Source: an uncultured Oscillospiraceae bacterium
GTDB lineage: Bacteria; Bacillota; Clostridia; Oscillospirales; Oscillospiraceae
DNA length: 64,000 nt
NCBI GenBank assembly: GCA_947631845.1
Contig: CANRMY010000003.1
Coordinates: forward strand, 1-64,000
Direction of reading: 5' to 3'
Shown here one piece after another: positions 45,149 through 53,737 of the stretch. Numbering within the stretch: position 1 is the stretch's first letter; each line of letters begins with the position of its first letter. A program made the translations under genes and the position numbers. Under the pieces are notes generated by a model. That model saw only the letters and a list, made by a program, of their open reading frames with translations. It did not search any database and was not told the DNA's origin.

Positions 45149-45397
45149 TCAGCTAACTGTTTCCGGCTTATTGTCATAAGCTATCCAGTCTATTCCATAG
45201 CGGTACATCCAGAGCGAACGGCTGCTGAATTCCTGCATAACTATACCGCTCAGTTTGCTGATGATGCCCCACCCGGAACCGGATTTGCGCTCAAGATCGC
45301 ATTTCCCGAGCGTCTTGATCCACACGGGGGAACCGTCGTTCATGCGCTGACATACCTCCGCTTTTGTAAGCGAAGCAATTCTTTTCACAACCGGCAT
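45149..45397 (-). CDS. Hypothetical small protein
   Basis: 82 residues (IASLTKAEVCQRMNDGSPVW); beta-rich, not recognised. GTG 45406 is an alternative start. Confidence 0.5.
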   Translation of the reverse strand: MPVVKRIASLTKAEVCQRMNDGSPVWIKTLGKCDLERKSGSGWGIISKLSGIVMQEFSSRSLWMYRYGIDWIAYDNKPETVS

Positions 45398-45468
45398 TGT
45401 TTCCACCGCCTTTCATTCTTCCCACTCGTTCGCCATTCTGGATGAGGCAACGGGCGCACTGACCGTTT

Positions 45469-45783
45469 TCACTCATTGCCCATGTTCTCCTTCTGCTTGT
45501 AACCACGCGTTTCTTTTCTGTAGGTACCACAAGGGTTTTGCAGATGCGCTCCGCAATATGTGACCTCGCCGGCTTCGGCAATAAAAAACTCGTGTGCTTG
45601 CAGGACGTCATATCTGGTGATTTTGGCGATATCGTGACCTGCGTAGGAACAGGATTCGCACCAGGGGCCGACGTGGCAATCCGGATTGCCGGCGGAGATA
45701 AGTTCGGCCAGGCGGGCCGTTTCTTTTTCGAGCTCTTTGTTGATATCCTTGAGCGTGTTATATTCACTTTTCTTGATCCACAT
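45469..45783 (-). CDS. Hypothetical Cys-rich protein
   Basis: 104 residues. Coiled-coil start (YNTLKDINKELEKETARLAE) followed by CHVGPWCESCSYAGHDIAKI and CGAHLQNPC, a likely zinc site. GAGGTG precedes ATG 45783. Confidence 0.6.
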   Translation of the reverse strand: MWIKKSEYNTLKDINKELEKETARLAELISAGNPDCHVGPWCESCSYAGHDIAKITRYDVLQAHEFFIAEAGEVTYCGAHLQNPCGTYRKETRGYKQKENMGNE

Positions 45784-45796
45784 CGGGCTGTGCACC

Positions 45797-46006
45797 TCAC
45801 AATCCCATATCTTCCAATGTGCAGACGTAGACGCGCACACCGTATATCCGCCAGTTTTTGCGGATAAGTTCGGCTCTTATGCCGCGCAGGCCCGTCTCTT
45901 TCATGGCTTGCGTTATCGAAGGGCCAAGAGGCGCGCCGGGGACGTCCCTCATAAACTCACCCACAAGGATACCCCTGCCTTTGATGTATTCGCGCTCTGC
46001 ATACAT
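45797..46006 (-). CDS. Hypothetical small protein
   Basis: 69 residues (GEFMRDVPGAPLGPSITQAM), basic; AAGGAG precedes the start. Unknown. Confidence 0.5.
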   Translation of the reverse strand: MYAEREYIKGRGILVGEFMRDVPGAPLGPSITQAMKETGLRGIRAELIRKNWRIYGVRVYVCTLEDMGL

Positions 46007-46047
46007 GAACCTTCACTCCTTGCGGACTGTATAAAACATCGGTTTTG

Positions 46048-46682
46048 TCACGAAAAATCCTTTGCCTTTACCTTCACGATGATCCGGCGGCCGCGGCGGT
46101 CGAGCATGTCGACAAGCGGCTTACACACAAGACCCTCCATGTTCGCTGTGCCGATAGTGGACTTGGGCTTGGTCTTGACAAAAGCCACGGCCTCCTCCAG
46201 CGTGCCGGTCATGATAACGGGGACGGCGGCGATTCCGAAGTACCTGGCGACGTCCTCAACGGCGGCGCGCTTCAGCCACAGATTCTGGCTGGAATGTACA
46301 CGTCAAAGAGAATGAAGGAGACATCGCTCCTGTACGCGCCGCCGTTTTGGATTTTGGCGCCGTAGCCCTCACCGAACAGAATGACGGGCGTCTCGCCGAA
46401 CTTCTGCTCAAAGAGCTGCTCGTTGACATCGCCGCCGAAAAGCTCCAAAAGCTTCGTCATGAGATGGGCTGGAATCTGAGCCGTCTCGGTACGGCCCTGG
46501 TAGGTGACGCGGTGTCCGTCCCAGACGATGCCGATGTTCGTGCCGTCGATTTTCTCCGTGCAGATCCACGGGTTGTTTTTGAGAAACTCCACCGTCTCAT
46601 CGCAGTAAGAGCCCTCGATCAATTTCTTGGAGCCGTTTGTGTCGCGATTAAAAACGGCGCGGATCTTTGTGTATTCAACCAT
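46048..46682 (-). pseudogene. Rnl2-like RNA ligase, frameshifted
   Basis: First frame (46272-46682) has motif I CTEKIDGTNIGIVW with the AMP-accepting Lys44, and motif III-like ILFGEGYGAKI; it ends at ICG. The continuation lies in another frame: LWLKRAAVEDVARYFGIAAV, NMEGLVCKPLVD (motif IV) and RIIVKVKAKDF (motif V), stopping at 46048. One base lost near 46287-46293 separates them. Joined, it would be a complete ligase of about 210 residues that seals nicked RNA, such as cleaved tRNA anticodon loops. Confidence 0.83.
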
Positions 46683-46783
46683 GCCTGGTCATCCTTTCTT
46701 TCCTAACTGAATAAGCATTGTAATGTGCAGTGCATCTGCGCGGCGGGGTCTTGAGGCTCAAGGGATGCGGGAGATTTCTAAAT

Positions 46784-47086
46784 TCAAACAGGTTCTTTAT
46801 AGAGCTCCTCGCCGCGGCTTGTGAGCTCCTGGCGGACCGCATCGTGGAAGCGGAGCCACCCCGGTTCGTCGATGAGGGGGTCGCCGTAGCCGCCGAGATG
46901 CTTCTGCTCGGTCATGTCCCGGTCGAAGCAGTGGAGCGTTTTGACATTTAAACAGGGGAGGAGCGGGGTAATAAATCCGATGACGATGCCGGGCATATAG
47001 GTGCGGCGGCCAACGGCGTAACGGACGGCGCAGTTCAAGACGGCGCCAAAATCACTGCTCTGCGGGTCTATCTGCGGGTTCTTCAT
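46784..47086 (-). CDS. Hypothetical protein
   Basis: 100 residues (GRRTYMPGIVIGFITPLLPC, HLGGYGDPLIDEPGWLRFHD); phage-type protein of unknown role. Overlaps the upstream gene by 35 nt. Confidence 0.6.
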   Translation of the reverse strand: MKNPQIDPQSSDFGAVLNCAVRYAVGRRTYMPGIVIGFITPLLPCLNVKTLHCFDRDMTEQKHLGGYGDPLIDEPGWLRFHDAVRQELTSRGEELYKEPV

Positions 47087-47396
47087 GGATACCGGCCTCC
47101 TTGATCGCTTTTTTCAATTCCTCACGGCAGTAGTCGTGCCAGGCGCTGTGACCGTACCGCTCCTCCTCGATGTCCACCCAGGACTTTTCGGTGAGGCGGA
47201 TAAAGCCGCGGCCGGTGACGCTGTTGTAGGCGACGACGCTGGGAACGTAGGGGTAGTAGGGGACGCAGTCGGCAAGGCACGTAAGGCGCAGGGGCTCCGG
47301 GCTTTCGCCCACGTACACCTCGGAGCGCAGAACGGCGTCCAGTCCGAGGATGGAGATCTCGTCGCAAAAGTCGAATTTCCCGGAGAATTTACTCAT
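47052..47396 (-). CDS. Hypothetical protein
   Basis: 114 residues (SILGLDAVLRSEVYVGESPE); beta-rich N-terminus, acidic helical C-terminus. Not recognised. Confidence 0.58.
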   Translation of the reverse strand: MSKFSGKFDFCDEISILGLDAVLRSEVYVGESPEPLRLTCLADCVPYYPYVPSVVAYNSVTGRGFIRLTEKSWVDIEEERYGHSAWHDYCREELKKAIKEAGIHEEPADRPAEQ

Positions 47397-47439
47397 CCTT
47401 TTCCTCTCCTCCTTTAAGGCGGCGTTGGTTCGACTCCCG

Positions 47440-47844
47440 TCACCTTACACGGTAATAATCCTGCAAAATCCCACTGTCGGTTTTCACGTCCCGGTACTGA
47501 TACCGCCGGGCGATGTCTTTGAATCTGACCACGTTTTTTCGCTTTGGGTTGCTTTCGCTGTAGTATGTGATCTCTCTATCAAATTTGTCGAAGAACAGCG
47601 TCAGCTCATGATCGCCGGTGTAAACGGGACTGCGTTCGGCCAGAACGTCACGGGAGTACAGGCTGTCAGGGACGCCGCCCTCTATTAAAAGGCGCGTGAC
47701 CTCCCGCCGCTCGTCGGTATCCTTGCACAAAATGCGCAGGCCGCCGTACATGAAGTCTTCGGCGAGGAGCCCCTTATCCAGACGCGCGAGGGAGCGCTTA
47801 AGAGCTGTGCGCGGTTTGGAAGACTTCTTTGAAAATTTCCGCAT
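47440..47844 (-). CDS. Hypothetical protein
   Basis: 134 residues, basic start (KKSSKPRTALKRSLARLDKG) and a central unit (LRILCKDTDERREVTRLLIE, GGVP) that is repeated in style in the overlapping upstream gene, where IGYKDIREATAATALLREAG is followed by VP. The two are probably distant paralogues. Confidence 0.58.
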   Translation of the reverse strand: MRKFSKKSSKPRTALKRSLARLDKGLLAEDFMYGGLRILCKDTDERREVTRLLIEGGVPDSLYSRDVLAERSPVYTGDHELTLFFDKFDREITYYSESNPKRKNVVRFKDIARRYQYRDVKTDSGILQDYYRVR

Positions 47845-48178
47845 CTATCGCATACTCCGTTTCGTCCTCCCCGGATGGATACCGGGCCGCCAGCTCATCG
47901 AACATGACGCGCTCACAGTGAAAGCGTGTAAAATGAGTGAAGTAGCAGTACTCTATCCCGCCATCGCTGCCGATATAGATGATGGAGTCCCAGTGCTTCA
48001 ACCGGTCCCAGTCTCCACGCCCCATCAGAATGTTTTCGGAAACACCGGAGCCGCCGTGCGGGACGCCGGCCTCCCGCAGTAAGGCCGTGGCCGCGGTGGC
48101 CTCCCTTATATCCTTGTAACCGATGACGATTTCATGGTTTACGAAGTCTCGCGCCAGGCTTTCAAGATCGATGTCCAT
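47798..48178 (-). CDS. Hypothetical protein, possible paralogue of its neighbour
   Basis: 126 residues. See the 47440 gene for the shared unit; also VFCHF-like aromatic pairs (YCYFTHFTRFHCERVMFDEL). Overlaps its neighbour by 47 nt. Function unknown. Confidence 0.58.
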   Translation of the reverse strand: MDIDLESLARDFVNHEIVIGYKDIREATAATALLREAGVPHGGSGVSENILMGRGDWDRLKHWDSIIYIGSDGGIEYCYFTHFTRFHCERVMFDELAARYPSGEDETEYAIDAEIFKEVFQTAHSS

Positions 48179-48211
48179 GGGTTCACACCCCTTTCAAATA
48201 AATCGCCGCCC

Positions 48212-48520
48212 TCACCGGCGGAACATCACGCAGTTGTCCACGATCCGCGACCGGAGGAGGGGATCGGTGACGCGCTCCCACGGCGTCCAGGTATAGAGGT
48301 CCGTCACGTCGCCGGTGATATCGTAGACGAGGCCGCGAATCTCTGCGCCGAAGTGGTTCATGACAGGATCGTAGACCAGGGCGGGGGAAAACGCTGCAAA
48401 CCGCTCGCACAGCACTCTGGCAAACCAGTAGCAGCAGCCGCCGGTGAAGGCAGCGACGACCTGCTCCGACCGGCCTTTATCCGTAAAGCGGCTTATAAAG
48501 CCAAGGATCTCTTCGCTCAT
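48212..48520 (-). CDS. Putative papain-like small protein
   Basis: 102 residues. GGCCYWFARVLCERF and NHFGAEIRGLVYDITGDVTD give a Cys followed by a His-Asp arrangement like NlpC/papain-fold phage proteins; enzymatic activity is not proven. ATGA overlap upstream. Confidence 0.55.
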   Translation of the reverse strand: MSEEILGFISRFTDKGRSEQVVAAFTGGCCYWFARVLCERFAAFSPALVYDPVMNHFGAEIRGLVYDITGDVTDLYTWTPWERVTDPLLRSRIVDNCVMFRR

Positions 48521-48786
48521 AGCCCCAGGAAGGACATCAGCTCGGCCTCGGTGGCGGACTGTATCTCCGGCTCGTCGGAATACACGATATAGTCGATGGC
48601 CTCCGGCGGCCAGATGTAGCCGTCGCTTTCAACGGTGGTAAAAGCGTGATCGGAAAACCGGGTGGCTCGGACGGTTTGCACCGTACCGAGATATTTCTTC
48701 ATGCCATCCGACATCCACCGGACGCCGGTACCGTCTGCGACAAGTCTGACTTTGGCGCCGGAATGTATATCGTCCATATTAATCAA
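48517..48786 (-). CDS. Hypothetical small protein
   Basis: 89 residues, possible SH3-like barrel (GAKVRLVADGTGVRWMSDGM). TTG 48786 after GGGTGA, or ATG 48777. Unknown role. Confidence 0.5.
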   Translation of the reverse strand: MINMDDIHSGAKVRLVADGTGVRWMSDGMKKYLGTVQTVRATRFSDHAFTTVESDGYIWPPEAIDYIVYSDEPEIQSATEAELMSFLGL

Positions 48787-48816
48787 TGAAAATCACCCTT
48801 TCTTCAGGCAGATCCT

Positions 48817-49554
48817 TTATTTTCCAAATGTCGGCATGGGCTGGAGCTTATGCAGATTGTGCCGGTGCATGAGGCGGATCTTCCGGTCGACCTGCTCATC
48901 ACAGCTGGTACCAAGGCGGATATAGCTGTCAAGCTGGTCATAGGTAAAGCCCAGGTTGTCCTCGTCCGTCTTGCCGCACAGGCCGTCGGAGGGGGTCTTG
49001 TCCACCAGATCGCGGGGGATGGGGAGATAATGGCCAATCTCACGGACCTCAGTGACGGTGAGACCGCCCAGCGGGGAAAAATCCCCGGCGCTGTCGCCGA
49101 ATTTGGTGGAGTAGCCCACATAGTCCTCAGACAGGTTACAGGTGTTGGCGACCCGGCCCCCGTTTGGTAAGGATTGTGCCACGGCGTACAGAGTTGCCAT
49201 GCGGATACGGGCGGGCAAGTTCACGTTTGCCTGCTTGGAAAGGCGCATCTCCATAGCGACACCCAGGGAAAGAGCCTGAACGGCGGGCTGGATATTTACA
49301 ACGGCGTACCGGATGCCGAGAGCCTTCACAAGCCGGTGGCTGTCCTCGATGTCCGGCTGCTCACCGCAGGGCATCAGAACGCCGAAAACCCGGTTCTTTC
49401 CAAGGGCCTCCACGCACAGTGCGGCCACGATGCTGCTGTCCTTGCCGCCGGAGATGCCGACGACGGCGGAGCGATCCGGGGCGGTCGCCGCGAAGTAGTC
49501 ACGGATCCACCGGACGAGCCCGTCTTTTGTTTCTGCGGCGTTAAATTTGTTCAT
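48817..49554 (-). CDS. nadE: NAD+ synthase
   Basis: 245 residues. Amidates deamido-NAD to NAD+ with ammonia and ATP. PP-loop GISGGKDSSIVAAL at 33-46, the NaAD-binding NTCNLSEDYVGYSTKFGDSA segment and KTDEDNLGFTYDQLD are all present; no glutaminase domain, so ammonia-dependent. Last gene of the NAD operon; overlaps the macrodomain gene by 14 nt. Confidence 0.95.
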   Translation of the reverse strand: MNKFNAAETKDGLVRWIRDYFAATAPDRSAVVGISGGKDSSIVAALCVEALGKNRVFGVLMPCGEQPDIEDSHRLVKALGIRYAVVNIQPAVQALSLGVAMEMRLSKQANVNLPARIRMATLYAVAQSLPNGGRVANTCNLSEDYVGYSTKFGDSAGDFSPLGGLTVTEVREIGHYLPIPRDLVDKTPSDGLCGKTDEDNLGFTYDQLDSYIRLGTSCDEQVDRKIRLMHRHNLHKLQPMPTFGK

Positions 49555-50041
49555 TGGGGAGCCTCCATATTTCTACATGATGATTTTGACCGATGGTCAT
49601 AGAGATGATGGACAAAACCTTGCCCCAGTCGCCGCCTCCGAGACCGCATCCAATCCGATAGGGTATCGCAATCCTTTCGGTTGTCGGGATGACCCTCATG
49701 AGCTTGCTCATACAGGTATAGAAGGCGTCATAACTCGTGTAGCGCTCGCCGTTATAGCCGTATCTGTCCTGAGCGAACAGGTTGCATATCGACTGCTCCT
49801 TGTCGTTGTGTACGGTGATGATTTGGATGTCACCCAGCAGGACGGAGTGGCCGAGACCGTGCGCCCTGCTGTCCTCCTTACCCCTGTCACAGACCGCTTT
49901 ATAGTTCTCAAAAACCATGGGGAACTTTTCACGGACCTGTTTCGCCACACCGCTCCCCATTTTCCCCTGGCAGTTCACCTGATGGCAGATGTACTTGGCG
50001 TCGGTGGAGAACAGGTCACCGGTCACGAATCGGATGGGCAT
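49541..50041 (-). CDS. Macrodomain protein (ADP-ribose binding)
   Basis: 166 residues. ITxGDL start (FVTGDLFSTDAKYICHQVNC), GKMGSGVAKQVREKFP and YRIGCGLGGGDWGKVLSIIS are the ADP-ribose pocket loops. Such proteins hydrolyse ADP-ribose-1''-phosphate, from tRNA splicing by-products, or remove ADP-ribose. Shares a base with the NAMPT stop/start, so co-translated with NAD salvage. Confidence 0.92.
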   Translation of the reverse strand: MPIRFVTGDLFSTDAKYICHQVNCQGKMGSGVAKQVREKFPMVFENYKAVCDRGKEDSRAHGLGHSVLLGDIQIITVHNDKEQSICNLFAQDRYGYNGERYTSYDAFYTCMSKLMRVIPTTERIAIPYRIGCGLGGGDWGKVLSIISMTIGQNHHVEIWRLPNEQI

Positions 50042-51564
50042 CAGAATTTACCTCCTGGATAGAGGTTCTCACGGACCTCACGGAGGGTGTACTCCTTTAC
50101 GAGACGGCCGTTGCGGAAGACCGTCTGAAGCTCGTTGTCAACGCCAGCCTGCTCCCAGGTGAGGCCGTCCTCATAACCGTAGCCGTCCTTTGTTTTGAAA
50201 ACCCGGCAGCAGCCGCGCTGAGACTTCTTGAAGTGGGCGGTATCGGTCTTGGGGTCCTTGTAAATCATGATGGGATTGCCGTCCTTATCCTCAGCATAGG
50301 TGGCCTTGACGGCAATACCGAAGGTGTCGCGGGTGTAGGGCTTGTAGGTCATGGGGCGGGGCGCGGCGGGATGGGATAGCTGGTAACCGTCCAGCTCCCG
50401 CGTCTCCAGACACTGCATGGAGAAGGAGCCGACGCCCAGAGAGACATTGCTGATGGAAAATCCCTGCTTACTGAGGATGCTGTAAATCTCCTCGCACCGC
50501 TGGGGCGTGATGCTGTCGCCGTAGATGGCCTTGACGTGGGGGTCCAGGACCTTATAGCCCTTGCTGTTCACGGTCCCGCCGAAGGTATCCCAGAGGGAGA
50601 AAACCGTCTTGGTGACCACCTCCACCGGGTCGCCGCTGTCGCCTCTGATGGAAATGAACCCATCGTGAGCCAGAATCTCAGGTTTCAGCTTGGGCAGGAT
50701 GTCATCCACCAACCTCCAATAGTCATAGCTGTCGCTGACCATGGAGAAGCTCTGATGGGGATAGACCTCGGTGAGCAGGCGGCGAATCATGGTCTCCTCA
50801 TCGCCGTCAATGGCGAAGTTGGAACACATGACGCTGTGCTCGGTGGAGAGGGCGCCGTAGGCCACGGGCTCCTTGGAGCAGTCGCAGTTGTAGTTGTTCT
50901 CAAGCCACAAAATCGCCGGGACTGTGGCGGTGTTCAGGAAGCTCAGGCAGAAAGCGGCGGAGCTTTTTGTGGCGGACTCCACGCTCTCCTGACCGCGCAT
51001 GGAGAAATCGCCCAGAAGCCGGGCGGGCTGAACGGAGTCGTCACAGGTGAGCGCGGCGTACCTGTTGACGATCTGGCGGTAGCGGTACCCCACCTCGGCG
51101 GAGACCTGGGTATGCCACATGGTGCAGGACAGCATGGTCTCGATGGAGTTGACAAGCCACACGAAATCCGGGTGGGTGTTGGAAATCTCAATCTGCGGGA
51201 CATGGATGTTGGTCCGAGTGCCCTCGGGCACGGCCCTGATTTCCAGAGGAAGATAGCCAAGCTCATGGAGCGACCTCAGCCGATGGGTGCCAACGCCCTC
51301 CGTGCCGATGGTATTACCCAGGACACGCTTGTACTCGTCGAGGACCTCCTGGAGCGGGCGGCTGAAAAACCACTGGTTAAAAGCGTCGATGAGGTACTCC
51401 TTGATGAAGGCTTGCAGGCCGAACATGGCGACCTTATCGGTATCATCCAGGCGGCTCATCCGGGGCGTGTAGTAGGACACCATCTTGGTGAGGCCCTTGG
51501 GATACTGGCCGGCGTGGGCCGTTTTGTAAAAATCCAGACACAGGAGCGGGTCGTATTCAATCAT
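50041..51564 (-). CDS. nadV: Nicotinamide phosphoribosyltransferase
   Basis: 507 residues, NAMPT/NadV family. Makes NMN from nicotinamide and PRPP. Seen: DFYKTAHAGQYPKGLTKMVS at the N-terminus, GDFSMRGQESVESATKSSAA, the STEHSVMCSN segment with the catalytic His near 241, SIRGDSGDPVEVVTKTVF for phosphate binding, and VGSFSMQCLETRELDGYQ. Normal length. No NMN adenylyltransferase is visible, so the step to NAD+ needs a host enzyme or one outside the window. Confidence 0.96.
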   Translation of the reverse strand: MIEYDPLLCLDFYKTAHAGQYPKGLTKMVSYYTPRMSRLDDTDKVAMFGLQAFIKEYLIDAFNQWFFSRPLQEVLDEYKRVLGNTIGTEGVGTHRLRSLHELGYLPLEIRAVPEGTRTNIHVPQIEISNTHPDFVWLVNSIETMLSCTMWHTQVSAEVGYRYRQIVNRYAALTCDDSVQPARLLGDFSMRGQESVESATKSSAAFCLSFLNTATVPAILWLENNYNCDCSKEPVAYGALSTEHSVMCSNFAIDGDEETMIRRLLTEVYPHQSFSMVSDSYDYWRLVDDILPKLKPEILAHDGFISIRGDSGDPVEVVTKTVFSLWDTFGGTVNSKGYKVLDPHVKAIYGDSITPQRCEEIYSILSKQGFSISNVSLGVGSFSMQCLETRELDGYQLSHPAAPRPMTYKPYTRDTFGIAVKATYAEDKDGNPIMIYKDPKTDTAHFKKSQRGCCRVFKTKDGYGYEDGLTWEQAGVDNELQTVFRNGRLVKEYTLREVRENLYPGGKF

Positions 51565-52363
51565 CGTTATTCACCTCGAAAACCGTAATTTTGTCGTGGG
51601 CGCCTCGGAAGATGCTGTTGGTAGTAAAAACCCGTTCGATGAGGCCGTCGGTCAAAACCGCACCGTCAAAGATCGTGTTCTCACAGTGGGTGACGTAGAG
51701 ATAGATGTGGCTGGCACCGGCCTCTTTCAAAGCCTTGGCGGTAAAGGTGAAGGTGCCGCCCTTGGAGCAGATGTCGTCGATGATGAGCACGTCACGGCCT
51801 TTTACCTTCTCAGGCGTGGTGAGCTCAAGGCGTTCGATTTTTCCGGTACGCCAGTCCCGGTGCTTGATACCGTGAATGTACTCACGCCGGAAAAGCTCGG
51901 AGTACCGCTTGGCGGCGCCCTCGTCCGGGTAACAGAAAACCAGGCCATCGGAATTCGGGATTGCCTCAAGCGCCTTGCCGATGTAGAACTCAGGCGTCTC
52001 GACCCGGACACGGTCGATGAGGGCAGAGGACACGTTGGAGTGCGGGTCCAAAACCAACACGCTGTTGAAGTGCAGGCTGTTGATGAACGCCGCGAACCAC
52101 TTGAGGGTGAAGACCTCGGTGTCGGATTTGACCCGGTCCATCCTGGCGTTGGGGATGTAGGGAAGCTCCAAAACCATGTAGCAATCCGGGTCCTTATCAC
52201 GGATGTGATTGGCAAGGTGCCAGACCGTCATGCACTCGTCCTCGTTGTCGTAAAGCCATCTGATGACGGACCTGAAGACAAAGCCATTAGAGTCGGTGCG
52301 GAGCAGGGGAGTTCCATCGGGGAAAGAGGAAGTGCGGACAGGTTCTCCGTTGAAAAAAATCAT
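51557..52363 (-). CDS. prs: Ribose-phosphate pyrophosphokinase (PRPP synthetase)
   Basis: 268 residues, shorter than the usual 310. ELPYIPNARMDRVKSDTEVF is the ATP/flexible loop; VLDPHSNVSSALIDRV carries the metal DxH; VLIIDDICSKGGTFTFTAKA is the PRPP loop. Supplies PRPP for NAMPT, whose start it overlaps by 8 nt. Typical of phage NAD modules. Confidence 0.94.
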   Translation of the reverse strand: MIFFNGEPVRTSSFPDGTPLLRTDSNGFVFRSVIRWLYDNEDECMTVWHLANHIRDKDPDCYMVLELPYIPNARMDRVKSDTEVFTLKWFAAFINSLHFNSVLVLDPHSNVSSALIDRVRVETPEFYIGKALEAIPNSDGLVFCYPDEGAAKRYSELFRREYIHGIKHRDWRTGKIERLELTTPEKVKGRDVLIIDDICSKGGTFTFTAKALKEAGASHIYLYVTHCENTIFDGAVLTDGLIERVFTTNSIFRGAHDKITVFEVNNDD

Positions 52364-52366
52364 GGC

Positions 52367-52921
52367 TCACACCTCCCAATTCGTGATTTGGATTTGGCAC
52401 ATCTGCATGGCACGAAGCGCATTGTTATGGCTCTCCGGTGTGACGCCGGCACAGCAGGAGGCGTCCACGGTGATGGGGACCTCCGGGAAATACGCTTTGA
52501 GGATCATGGCGTTGGAGATCACGCAGATGTCGGTACAGAGGCCGACAAGCTCGATGCTCTCGATGCGCGGCTCGGGAAAATACTGGTTCTGGATATCCGC
52601 CAGCCAACCGGCCATCTCCACACTGCCGAAGGTGGGCTTGTAGAACTCCTTATAGCCGCCTTGACCACGAAGAGCCATCAGGATTTTATCGTTCAGATTC
52701 CAGCCATCGGTGCCCATAAAGCAATGGGGAACGGGGAGCAGACGGCCCTCCTGAGACTTGGCGTAGGTCTCTGACGAATGGGAATCGTATGTGGCGATGA
52801 TGTTTCCGTCAAAACCCCGGATTTTCTGGACCACACGGGGGACAATGGCCCGGGCCTCCAGGGTGCCCAGGGGACCGGTGATAAAATCGTTTTGCATATC
52901 GACGACAACAAGTATCTTCAT
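52367..52921 (-). CDS. pncA: Nicotinamidase-like isochorismatase-family hydrolase
   Basis: 184 residues. Catalytic triad visible: Asp8 (VVVDMQNDF), Lys95 (EFYKPTFGS) and Cys133 (GLCTDICVIS), with metal-ligand candidates Asp46 and His48 (YDSHSS). The GAxTGPLGT pattern is like PncA. Would deamidate nicotinamide to nicotinate, an alternative to NAMPT and consistent with nadE. First gene of the operon. Confidence 0.88.
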   Translation of the reverse strand: MKILVVVDMQNDFITGPLGTLEARAIVPRVVQKIRGFDGNIIATYDSHSSETYAKSQEGRLLPVPHCFMGTDGWNLNDKILMALRGQGGYKEFYKPTFGSVEMAGWLADIQNQYFPEPRIESIELVGLCTDICVISNAMILKAYFPEVPITVDASCCAGVTPESHNNALRAMQMCQIQITNWEV

Positions 52922-52943
52922 AGTTTCATCCTTTCTGAATATG

Positions 52944-53417
52944 TTTCCGCCATATATGGCGGAGTGGAATCTACTTCCCCTCTTTTGTCCCGGCAAAAGA
53001 GTGGAAGTAGCAAGGGGAGAAAACCGGCTCAGGGGGATTTCGCGTTTTCCCCCTGAGAACCCCTTTTAAAAACGACCACACAGGGGGTTGCGACCCCCTA
53101 TGTGGAGAACCCCGGGGGAGGACGCTCGCACGGAAATCTTTGCGACGTCAAAAATCCCACACGATTTTGGCGCGCCAGCGCGGGGAACGTAGGAACGAAG
53201 GCCCGGTTAACTGAGCGGTGAGCGGCTAAGCGGGTTAGACGCAAAGACCATTCGTCAAAGGACGCGCGGATATGAGTGGTCAATGATCGCGATTACCGCC
53301 AAATTGCTTTTCTCTTCTTTGAAGCTTTCTTCTCTTTTGTCAACACAAAGGAGAAGAAAGCGTACCTTCCCCGCCCTTGAGGAAAGGGCGGATTTCGGTG
53401 CCCTTTGGTAAAGGGCG
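52944..53417 (+). repeat. Dispersed mirror-repeat module, copy 3
   Basis: Left end: CTTCCCCTCTTTTG, AAAAGAGTGGAAG, then AAGGGGAGAAAA, which is the mirror (not direct) image of the second tract. Central hairpin CCACACAGGGGGTTG/CGACCCCCTATGTGG. Right end: TTTTCTCTTCTTTG, GAAGC, CTTTCTTCTCTTTTG, loop, ACAAAGGAGAAGAAAG (53325-53360); the first tract is the mirror of the second. Bounded by hairpins TCCGCCATATATGGCGGA and GCCCTTTGGTAAAGGGC. Confidence 0.8.
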
Positions 53418-53735
53418 CCCCCTGCCGGGGTGAGGCTTCGACGTTGTCCTTATGCCGGACGGCGGGTCAGGTGAAGGCCGTCGGCATATGCGGGGCGGAG
53501 GCGTTCCGGGATCGAAATAAGAACGGCGATAGCGGTTCTTATTTCGATCTCCGGAAGGCCGAGGTGGGGACGGTGCGGCCCTTTCGCAATCTGCGGAAAG
53601 GGATTGCGCCTGGTATGTATGACTGCGCAATCGATTTGCACAACGCCGGGATAACCGGCGGGGTCAAGCGGCTCCGCCGGTTATCAAAAAAGAGGTAAGG
53701 AGAAAACCCGTGGGGAAAATGAACAAAACCCACGG
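53418..53735. ncRNA. Candidate structured RNA upstream/downstream of the interrupted tRNA
   Basis: No gene. A 21-bp hairpin with one bulge lies at 53503-53555 (TTCCGG-GATCGAAATAAGAAC with its complement); then CTTTCGCA/TGCGGAAAG and ATAACCGGCGG/CCGCCGGTTAT before an A run. Together with 53977-54140 it flanks the interrupted tRNA, a place where phage-encoded ornate RNAs often lie. Confidence 0.45.
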
Positions 53736-53737
53736 AT

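Noticed and set aside
50536..51588. 350-codon plus-strand frame opposite NAMPT
   Set aside because: Shadow of the NAMPT gene; composition-driven, no start signal.
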